From positions 1 through 5,492 of the forward strand of contig JALULU010000421.1 in the NCBI GenBank assembly GCA_027040585.1: DNA of 5,492 nt. The letters are read 5' to 3'. A model generated the notes under the pieces. That model did no database searches. It was given only the letters and a program-made list of their open reading frames with translations, and was not told the origin of the DNA. Shown in pieces: positions 1 through 5,002 of this stretch (position 1 is the first letter of the stretch; each line of letters opens with the position of its first letter). Source of the stretch: Acidobacteriota bacterium. Its GTDB lineage: Bacteria; Acidobacteriota; JAAYUB01; JAMOQF01. The position numbers and the translations under genes were made by a program.

Positions 1-147
1 AAGAAGATACATACCTCCAAAATTTCCTATTTCACTCAGTACGTTCTTATTAAATGTTTTTAAAGCAAGTTGTTTTATATTTTTTTTCGCTTCATTGGCC
101 TTATTGATATCAACCCCTGACTTACTGTAAGAAAATTTTTTATCCAT
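1..147 (-). CDS. purM: PurM N-terminus (phosphoribosylformylglycinamidine cyclo-ligase), partial
   Basis: Only the first 49 codons are in the window; the gene continues past the left edge. Reading the minus strand from the ATG at 147-145 gives an open frame with the N-terminal signature of AIR synthetase: YSKSGVDINKAN at residues 7-18, then IGNFGGMYLL at residues 40-49. Family members typically start with Y-x-x-(A/S)-GVDI and have an iGxFGGlF-like stretch after about 30 residues. The enzyme closes the imidazole ring of 5-aminoimidazole ribonucleotide using ATP in cytoplasmic purine synthesis. The start is supported by AAAGGAA on the minus strand (161-155), seven bases before the ATG. The gene is divergent from the homoserine dehydrogenase-like gene at 268. 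The ATP-binding and catalytic parts lie outside the window, so intactness cannot be judged. Confidence 0.85.
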   Translation of the reverse strand, partial: MDKKFSYSKSGVDINKANEAKKNIKQLALKTFNKNVLSEIGNFGGMYLL

Positions 148-213
148 AAAAATATTCCTTTAATTTTTTAGATGATAAAATAACATAATTTAATAAGGTA
201 AAAAATAAATTTC

Positions 214-242
214 TTTACTTAAATAATTTAAAAAATTAAAAT
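214..242 (+). promoter_or_regulatory. Candidate sigma-70-type promoter for the gene at 268
   Basis: TTTACT at 214-219 matches 4 of 6 bases of TTGACA, and TAAAAT at 237-242 matches 5 of 6 bases of TATAAT, with the ideal 17-base spacer. Transcription would begin near 249, leaving a short leader that still contains the ribosome site at 252-260. In such A/T-rich DNA chance matches are common, so this is only a candidate. Confidence 0.4.
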
Positions 243-251
243 ACTTTTAAT

Positions 252-260
252 GGGTGGTGA
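252..260 (+). promoter_or_regulatory. Ribosome binding site fixing the start at 268
   Basis: GGGTGGTGA closely matches the anti-Shine-Dalgarno complement GGAGGTGA with one change and ends seven bases before the ATG at 268. This supports that start for the homoserine dehydrogenase-like gene. Confidence 0.7.
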
Positions 261-267
261 TTAATAA

Positions 268-1320
268 ATGAGAATAAAAATAGGTATAATTGGTTTTGCA
301 AAATATTTGGAAACGCTTATATCCCATATTTTTGAAAACATTAACTATATAAAATATAAACACAGTTTTTCTGTCCAGATAACTTTTTACTATAATGGGA
401 TTAATTACTTCATAAATGATAAAGGGTTGTCCCCTGATGAAATCCTTGAAACTATTGGAGAAGCAAGCATATCCGACGAAAGTGATATTACTTTTGTAAG
501 GGAAATAAAAAATGTTCCTGAGAGAATAAAAGACAGTAAAGCAAACCTCATTATTCTCTGTCTCCCTGAAATTTTAGGAAAACAAAATTATAAATATATT
601 AAAACCCTTCTCTCAAATAATATAAATGTTATCACCACACTTAAAAATGGAATTATTGAAAATATTGATGAATTAGAGGATATATCAAATTTTAATAATC
701 TTTTCTTTTCATATCTTCCCGCTTTAAACCTGACTACACCCATGGGAGATTTTATGGAAAGCATATCTTCCCATTTTGAAATTCATGGGTTTGAGGGTAT
801 CTTGAATAGATTTTCAAACATAATAATTTCTGAAATGATAAAAAATAAAAGTTCAGTTATGGAAGAGTTTGAATTTCTTAAAGAGGTGTATCCCAACTAT
901 GAAGTTCTTATCTCTGAAGATTTAGATGGGTACAGCACAGCCTCCACTGCTTTTTTGCTTGCACGCAAATATATGACAAATAAAATAAATTTTAACGATG
1001 TGAAAATAATGGGCATTAGAAAACTCAATTTTGAAAAGATTAAAAAAATTGTCGAAGAAGGAAATAGCGTTAAATTTTTGGGAAAAGCTTCTTATGAAGA
1101 TGAAAAATTAAAAATAAGGGTAACTCCTTCTATAATATCGAGAGAACACAATTTTTATGAAATAAACGATATGTCAGAAGCAATGCTTATATTCTCAGAT
1201 TTTCCCACATCTACTCTTTTCACATCAAAAGGTACAGATAACTTCGAAAAGGATATTGCCTATTCAATATTTAGAGAAATAATTAAATTTGGCATTAATT
1301 CCACAAAAAAGTATTCCTAA
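268..1320 (+). CDS. Degenerate homoserine dehydrogenase-like protein, probable pseudoenzyme
   Basis: This 350-residue protein follows homoserine dehydrogenase order along its whole length: an N-terminal Rossmann-like half (IKIGIIGF, 3-10), KGL-xx-DEIL (52-60), the NVITTLKNG strand/loop (120-128), a GILN-xxx-N segment (177-184), EDLDGYSTA (217-225), the DVKIMGIRKLN strand (244-254) and a terminal SKG (320-322). True enzymes reduce aspartate semialdehyde to homoserine on the way to Thr/Met. Several signatures are broken. The GxGxxG loop reads GFAKYL (9-14), GINGT-type becomes GILNRF, and the family catalytic Asp and Lys after the DxxG align with S223 and T227. K126, E212 and D218 are retained. 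The frame is intact and the length normal, so it is not an obvious pseudogene. It is more Asn/Ile/Lys-rich than tdh and kbl, consistent with fast divergence. Homology is well supported; activity is doubtful. It lies 127 bases upstream of tdh and may share transcription with it. Confidence 0.75.
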   Translation: MRIKIGIIGFAKYLETLISHIFENINYIKYKHSFSVQITFYYNGINYFINDKGLSPDEILETIGEASISDESDITFVREIKNVPERIKDSKANLIILCLPEILGKQNYKYIKTLLSNNINVITTLKNGIIENIDELEDISNFNNLFFSYLPALNLTTPMGDFMESISSHFEIHGFEGILNRFSNIIISEMIKNKSSVMEEFEFLKEVYPNYEVLISEDLDGYSTASTAFLLARKYMTNKINFNDVKIMGIRKLNFEKIKKIVEEGNSVKFLGKASYEDEKLKIRVTPSIISREHNFYEINDMSEAMLIFSDFPTSTLFTSKGTDNFEKDIAYSIFREIIKFGINSTKKYS

Positions 1321-1332
1321 ATAAAGGTAAAC

Positions 1333-1355
1333 AAAACTATCCTAATAATAGTTTT
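1333..1355 (+). terminator. Weak A/T-rich hairpin after the homoserine dehydrogenase-like gene
   Basis: AAAACTAT (1333-1340) and ATAGTTTT (1348-1355) form a perfect 8-bp inverted repeat around a 7-base loop, 12 bases after the stop codon. Only one pair is G-C and no clear T run follows the stem, so it would be a leaky terminator at best. It might instead protect mRNA ends or be a protein-binding dyad in front of tdh. Confidence 0.35.
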
Positions 1356-1408
1356 ACAAAAAACCCATTGAAAATTAAATTTCCCATCTCATTTTTTTTA
1401 ACTTATTA

Positions 1409-1414
1409 TATAAT
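1409..1414 (+). promoter_or_regulatory. Candidate -10 box for the tdh-kbl operon
   Basis: A perfect TATAAT lies 33 bases before the tdh ATG. No good -35 hexamer sits at 16-18 bases upstream (the sequence there is CATCTCA-like), so the promoter may be weak, activator-dependent or false. A TTGAAA at 1368-1373 is too far away to pair with it. Confidence 0.4.
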
Positions 1415-1438
1415 TGTACTTAAAGTAATAAGGGAAAT

Positions 1439-1443
1439 GGAGG
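1439..1443 (+). promoter_or_regulatory. Ribosome binding site that decides the tdh start
   Basis: GGAGG ends four bases before the ATG at 1448. Many family members begin at a Met equivalent to residue 5 (MKAVVKV, ATG at 1460), but that start would be 16 bases from this site and has no site of its own, so 1448 is preferred. Confidence 0.65.
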
Positions 1444-1447
1444 AAAA

Positions 1448-2557
1448 ATGTCTGAAACTATGAAGGCTGTTGTAAAGGTAAAAGAGGGGAAAGGTGCTGA
1501 GCTTAAGGAAGTTCCCATTCCCACAATAAAGGACAATGAGGTTTTGGTAAAGGTTAAGGCAACATCTATATGCGGAACAGATGTACATATTTACACATGG
1601 GATAAATGGTCAGCATCCAGAATTGGTAAGAAAAACCTTCCACAAACATTGGGACATGAGGTAGCTGGAGAAGTTGTAAAGGTCGGAAAGGCTGTAAAGA
1701 GAATAAAACCTGGGGATTATATCTCTGCAGAAACACACATTTTTACTTTTAAAGATTTAACAGCACAGGTAGGGCAATTAAATTTAGGTGATCATATGGA
1801 AATTCTTGGGGTGGATAGAGATGGCAGTTTTGCCGAATACATAGCAATTCCAGAAAATGTGTGCTGGAAAAATGAGAAATCCGTTCCACCTGAAATAGCA
1901 AGTATTCAAGAGCCCCTTGGGAATGCAGTATATGCTGTACTTGGTGAAGACCATGATGTAACCGGAAAAACAGTAGTATTACTGGGAGATGGTCCCATTG
2001 GGCTTTTTGCCACTGCTTTTTCTAAAACTGCAGGCTTTGCTAAAATCTTTTTAGTGGGACTAAACGATTTTTCACTTCAATTGGGTAAAAAGCTTGGAGC
2101 AGATTACATTTTAAAAGCAGACGAAGATATTGACAGAGTTAAGTTTGTAAAAGATCGTACATATGGTGCAGGTGCTGATATCGTAGTTGAAATGGCTGGC
2201 GCTCCTCAAGCTATAAAAGAAGGACTTCAAATGGTTAGAAAGGGAGGAAGATTTTCAGCATTTGGGATACTTAAAGAAGGAAAAATAGAAATAGACTATA
2301 ATGACAATTTCGTATTTAAAGGAATTCAAGTTCATTCAATAAGTGGAAGGAAAATATTTGATACGTGGTACAGGGTAAGAAACCTTCTATCAACGGGAAA
2401 ATTAAATATTAAACCTGTGATAACACATCTTTTTAAACTTGAAGATTTCGAAAAAGGTTTCAATGAGATGTTGGCTTTTCCAAGAAAATGTGGAAAAGTT
2501 GTACTTTTCCCTGATGAAAAAGAATTGGAAAAAGCCGAAAAAAGAATGAAAAATTAA
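1448..2557 (+). CDS. tdh: L-threonine 3-dehydrogenase, variant lacking the structural zinc site
   Basis: This zinc-dependent medium-chain dehydrogenase oxidises L-threonine to 2-amino-3-oxobutyrate with NAD(P)+. Of the catalytic zinc site, C42 (ICGTDVHIY, 41-49) and H70-E71 (GHE, 69-71) are present, with E155 in QEPLGNAV. The Rossmann loop is GDGPIG (180-185), and SGAP-like AGAPQA (250-255), SGR-KIFDTWY (299-308) and PVITH (323-327) are typical of threonine dehydrogenases. The chain has 369 residues, including a charged tail of about 15 residues beyond the usual end. In the structural-zinc lobe (95-126) the framework ETHI...GVDRDG is kept at normal length, but all four family cysteines are gone, replaced by T100, D103, A106 and G114. 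The acidic residue usual after the second Rossmann strand, which favours NAD+, is G204. The adjacent kbl, 22 bases downstream, strongly supports the threonine assignment. A related polyol dehydrogenase is possible but less likely. Confidence 0.88.
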   Translation: MSETMKAVVKVKEGKGAELKEVPIPTIKDNEVLVKVKATSICGTDVHIYTWDKWSASRIGKKNLPQTLGHEVAGEVVKVGKAVKRIKPGDYISAETHIFTFKDLTAQVGQLNLGDHMEILGVDRDGSFAEYIAIPENVCWKNEKSVPPEIASIQEPLGNAVYAVLGEDHDVTGKTVVLLGDGPIGLFATAFSKTAGFAKIFLVGLNDFSLQLGKKLGADYILKADEDIDRVKFVKDRTYGAGADIVVEMAGAPQAIKEGLQMVRKGGRFSAFGILKEGKIEIDYNDNFVFKGIQVHSISGRKIFDTWYRVRNLLSTGKLNIKPVITHLFKLEDFEKGFNEMLAFPRKCGKVVLFPDEKELEKAEKRMKN

Positions 2558-2566
2558 AATCCAATA

Positions 2567-2573
2567 AAGGAGT
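2567..2573 (+). promoter_or_regulatory. Ribosome binding site of kbl
   Basis: AAGGAGT ends six bases before the ATG at 2580, inside the 22-base gap after the tdh stop. The gap is too short for an independent promoter, which supports a two-gene operon. Confidence 0.75.
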
Positions 2574-2579
2574 TAGTAT

Positions 2580-3779
2580 ATGTATGGAAAAATAAAGGAA
2601 GACTTACAAAAAGAGTTAAAAGAAATTGAAGAAGCAGGGCTTTATAAAAAGGAAAGAATAATTGCAGGGCCACAGGGCGTAGAAATAAGCTTAAGTAATG
2701 GGAAAAAAGTTTTAAACTTTTGTGCAAACAATTACCTTGGGCTTGCAAATCATCCAGAAGTTGTTAAAGCAGCCAAAGAAACCCTTGACAAATGGGGATT
2801 TGGGCTCTCTTCAGTTAGATTTATTTGTGGAACACAGGAAATTCATAAAATTTTAGAAAAAAAAGTTGCAGAGTTTTTGGGAATGGAAGATGCAATTCTA
2901 TATGCAGCATGTTTTGACGCAAATGGCGGTGTTTTTGAACCATTTTTAGACGAAAACTGTGCAATAATTACAGACCAATTAAATCACGCTTCCATTATAG
3001 ATGGTATCAGACTAACAAAAGCTAAAAGATTTATTTACAAACACTTAGATATGGCTGATTTAGAAGAGAGATTAAAAGAAGCAAAATCTTACAAATATAG
3101 AATGATTGCAACTGATGGTGTTTTCTCAATGGATGGGGATATAGCACCACTTAAAGAGATTTGCGATCTTGCAGATAAATATGATGCCCTGGTTATGGTT
3201 GATGATTCACACGCCACAGGTTTTATAGGAAAGACAGGAAGAGGTACACATGAATACAATGGCGTAATGGGAAGAGTTGATATAATAACTACAACATTTG
3301 GTAAGGCCTTAGGTGGCGCTTCTGGCGGATGCATCGCTTCTAAAAAAGAAATAGTTGATATGTTAAGGCAGAGAAGTAGACCTTATCTTTTCTCAAACAC
3401 CCTCGCACCTGCTGTCGTTGGAGCAACAATTAAAGTTCTCGATATGTTGACAGAAACAACTCATTTAAGAGACAAACTTGAAAACAACACAAAATACTTT
3501 AGAGAAAAAATGACTGAAGCAGGTTTTGATATAAGACCCGGTAATCATCCAATAGTTCCGATTATGCTTGGAAAATTTCCAAATGATGCAAAACTTTCAC
3601 AGGATTATGCGGACAAACTTTTAGATGAGGGAATATATGTAATTGGTTTCTACTATCCTGTAGTACCAAAGGGTCAAAGCAGGATAAGAGTTCAAATATC
3701 TGCTGCACATGAAAAGGAGCATTTAGACAGGGCAATTGAAGCCTTTACGAAAATTGGAAAGGAATTGGGAGTTATTTAA
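2580..3779 (+). CDS. kbl: Glycine C-acetyltransferase (2-amino-3-oxobutyrate CoA ligase)
   Basis: This PLP enzyme of the alpha-oxoamine synthase family takes the unstable 2-amino-3-oxobutyrate made by threonine dehydrogenase. It cleaves it with CoA to glycine and acetyl-CoA in the cytosol. At 399 residues it has the usual length for Kbl. Visible signatures are FCANNYLGL (47-55), GLSSVRFICGTQ (75-86), LNHASIIDG (134-142, His136 stacking on the cofactor ring), MVDDSHATG (206-214, the Asp pairing with the pyridine nitrogen), TTFGKALGGASGG (238-250, Schiff-base Lys242) and SRIRVQISAAH (367-377, with the substrate-carboxylate Arg). Nothing essential is missing. KBL, AONS, ALAS and SPT share this fold, but the FICGTQ motif, the length and the tdh neighbour point to Kbl. 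It is the second and last gene of the operon, followed by a strong hairpin. Confidence 0.95.
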   Translation: MYGKIKEDLQKELKEIEEAGLYKKERIIAGPQGVEISLSNGKKVLNFCANNYLGLANHPEVVKAAKETLDKWGFGLSSVRFICGTQEIHKILEKKVAEFLGMEDAILYAACFDANGGVFEPFLDENCAIITDQLNHASIIDGIRLTKAKRFIYKHLDMADLEERLKEAKSYKYRMIATDGVFSMDGDIAPLKEICDLADKYDALVMVDDSHATGFIGKTGRGTHEYNGVMGRVDIITTTFGKALGGASGGCIASKKEIVDMLRQRSRPYLFSNTLAPAVVGATIKVLDMLTETTHLRDKLENNTKYFREKMTEAGFDIRPGNHPIVPIMLGKFPNDAKLSQDYADKLLDEGIYVIGFYYPVVPKGQSRIRVQISAAHEKEHLDRAIEAFTKIGKELGVI

Positions 3780-3783
3780 AATA

Positions 3784-3809
3784 AGGGGAGAAGGGGGTGT
3801 TTCCCCTCT
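3784..3809. terminator. Bidirectional hairpin terminator between convergent genes
   Basis: AGGGGAGA (3784-3791) pairs with TTTCCCCT (3800-3807), with one G-U pair and an 8-base loop; an alternative is AGGGG (3792-3796) with CCCCT (3803-3807). On the plus strand CTATTT follows the stem. On the minus strand TATTTT follows. It starts five bases after the kbl stop and runs up against the minus-strand stop codon (3810-3808), so one element seems to serve both transcripts. Confidence 0.65.
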
Positions 3810-4443
3810 ATTTCCCTAAATCACCTAACTCTTTATGAAGTAAAAGGGTCATATCCACAGTGTTTATTTTACCATCTCTATTTAAATCCATATCTTTTAA
3901 CTTGCTCTGAGGAATATTAGAAATATTCCCAGAAAAATAATTTGTTAGCAATATTAAATCTTCAAGATTCTTATTCTTATTAATATTTTCCACATTCACT
4001 TTGTTAAAACTCGATTTAACTGAACCTTGCTTGGTTTTCCTACTAAAAGAACTGAAAATATTTAAATAGAGTGGCAGTACTAAAATTATTACAATTAAAA
4101 CCGAATAAAAAGCAAACCTAACAGCATGAAACATACTGTGTTTTTCTTCTTCTTTTAAAAACGCTTCTAACCTATTTTTAAAATCACTTCTATGTTCAAC
4201 ATAGTATAGGGATTCAACAGCTTTTTTGTAGAAATCATCTTTAATCTCAGGAATTTCTTCTAAATTATCAATACTCCCACTTAATCTCATTAATTCCCCA
4301 ATTTCCTTCTTACAATATTTACATTTGGTATAAACCTTCTTAAACTTTTTCTCTTCCTCTTCTTTAAGATAACCCCCTATTAATTTTTGAATGTATCTCC
4401 TGTGATTCTTAAAATGAATATTTCTTAAAATCCTAAAAACCAT
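3808..4443 (-). CDS. Putative membrane anti-sigma factor with a dockerin-like outer domain
   Basis: This 211-residue single-pass protein is encoded directly after, and overlapping, an ECF sigma gene, the usual place for an anti-sigma factor. The N-terminal part (1-107) should be cytoplasmic: a charged helical region with CKYC (41-44) followed by KEIGEL, like the end of a zinc-binding anti-sigma (zf-HC2) motif. However, the His expected four residues before the first Cys is V37; H10 or H14 might substitute. One hydrophobic helix spans about 110-131. The outer tail ends in DLILLTNYFSGN (162-173) and D-L-N-R-D-G-K-I-N-T-V-D (186-197), a textbook dockerin/EF-hand loop with Asp/Asn at positions 1, 3, 5, 9 and 12. 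The loop expected in the first dockerin repeat (151-162) is degenerate. The ATG is preceded by GGAGG six bases upstream, within the sigma gene. Partner binding is inferred from position; the sequence alone does not prove anti-sigma activity. Confidence 0.65.
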   Translation of the reverse strand: MVFRILRNIHFKNHRRYIQKLIGGYLKEEEEKKFKKVYTKCKYCKKEIGELMRLSGSIDNLEEIPEIKDDFYKKAVESLYYVEHRSDFKNRLEAFLKEEEKHSMFHAVRFAFYSVLIVIILVLPLYLNIFSSFSRKTKQGSVKSSFNKVNVENINKNKNLEDLILLTNYFSGNISNIPQSKLKDMDLNRDGKINTVDMTLLLHKELGDLGK

Positions 4444-5002
4444 TTTCTCCCTCCAGAATTTTCTTAAGGGCTTTTTTACCCCTCTTTAACCATGATTTCA
4501 CAGTATTTACACTGACATCTTCCATCTCTGCAATTTGAGAAACTGTATATCCATCAATAATATGTAATTCAATTGCTTTTCTATAATTTTTATTTAATTT
4601 AGAAAGTGACTGCTCAATTTTTTTTACCATAAATTTTTTATATATCTTTTCTTCCTCATAGGTAGCAAAATTTTTATTGTCAACGATATGTTCTATATCC
4701 ACCTTTTTATCAGATTGCTTTAACTTTTCCCTCTCTTTCCTTATGGCTTCAAGAATATAAAAATAACACCAACTGGTTATTTTAGCCTCACCTCTATATT
4801 TGGACAAATTTGAATATATCAAGTAAATAGCCTCCATTACACTTTCTCTAAAATGTTCCCTATGCTCTGGCAAAAATGCCTTTGCACACATTCCTTCTAT
4901 ATAAGGTTTTAATTTACCAAAAAAGAGTGCATCCCAGGATTTTTTATCCCCTTCAATTACTCTTTGAACCAGCTCATAGTCCTTTTCAAATTTTTTACCC
5001 AT
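4433..5002 (-). CDS. ECF-type RNA polymerase sigma factor
   Basis: The 189-residue protein has the two-domain layout of extracytoplasmic-function sigma factors. Region 2 covers about 8-92, with ELVQRVIEGDKKSWDALF (10-27) and KYRGEAKITSWCYFYILEA (68-86), the latter corresponding to the -10-binding part. A short charged linker follows. Region 4 covers about 130-184, with LSKLNKNYRKAIELHIIDG (133-151) and a helix-turn-helix YTVSQIAEMEDVSVNTVKSW (152-171). It has no region 1 or 3 and no extra C-terminal domain. It should direct RNA polymerase to a specific promoter set. Its ATG shares one base with the stop of the upstream kinase gene (TAATG at 5004-5000) and lacks a strong ribosome site, so it probably depends on translational coupling. 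Its 3' end overlaps the membrane protein gene by 11 bases. The target promoters are unknown, and the operon promoter lies beyond the window. Confidence 0.88.
   Translation of the reverse strand: MGKKFEKDYELVQRVIEGDKKSWDALFFGKLKPYIEGMCAKAFLPEHREHFRESVMEAIYLIYSNLSKYRGEAKITSWCYFYILEAIRKEREKLKQSDKKVDIEHIVDNKNFATYEEEKIYKKFMVKKIEQSLSKLNKNYRKAIELHIIDGYTVSQIAEMEDVSVNTVKSWLKRGKKALKKILEGENGF
4450..4454 (-). promoter_or_regulatory. Internal ribosome binding site of the putative anti-sigma gene
   Basis: On the minus strand GGAGG lies inside the last codons of the sigma gene, six bases before the ATG at 4443-4441. It fixes that start and the 11-base overlap, and suggests the membrane protein can be made in good proportion to the sigma factor. 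Confidence 0.7.

Larger units (their letters stand above)
148..267. promoter_or_regulatory. Divergent intergenic region between purM and the homoserine dehydrogenase-like gene
   Basis: These 120 bases are almost pure A/T and separate two genes that start back to back, so promoters for both strands should lie here. On the plus strand the best candidate is TTTACT (214-219), a 17-base spacer and TAAAAT (237-242). On the minus strand a TATCAT (177-172) could serve purM, but its best -35 partner (TTTACC, 202-197) is 19 bases away, so it is weak. No convincing operator dyad or riboswitch fold is visible. Confidence 0.5.

Noticed and set aside
1368..1373. TTGAAA as a -35 box for tdh
   Set aside because: It lies 35 bases from the TATAAT at 1409, and nothing -10-like sits at 16-18 bases from it.
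1321..1447. Riboswitch or T-box leader before tdh
   Set aside because: Apart from the small 8-bp hairpin no structured, G/C-containing motif is visible, and the leader after the candidate -10 box is only about 25-30 bases.
1460..1462. Alternative tdh start giving MKAVVKV
   Set aside because: It resembles other Tdh N-termini, but the only Shine-Dalgarno site is placed for the ATG at 1448.
1406..1588. Minus-strand open frame of 60 codons across the tdh start
   Set aside because: It overlaps the well-supported tdh start in antisense, has no recognisable protein features and no ribosome site of note.
2554..2748. Minus-strand open frame of 64 codons across the kbl start
   Set aside because: Antisense to conserved kbl sequence; the hydrophobic composition is what Lys/Glu-rich codons give when read backwards.
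3089..3334. Minus-strand open frame of 81 codons inside kbl
   Set aside because: Fully antisense to the PLP-binding core of kbl, with no independent start signal or homology.
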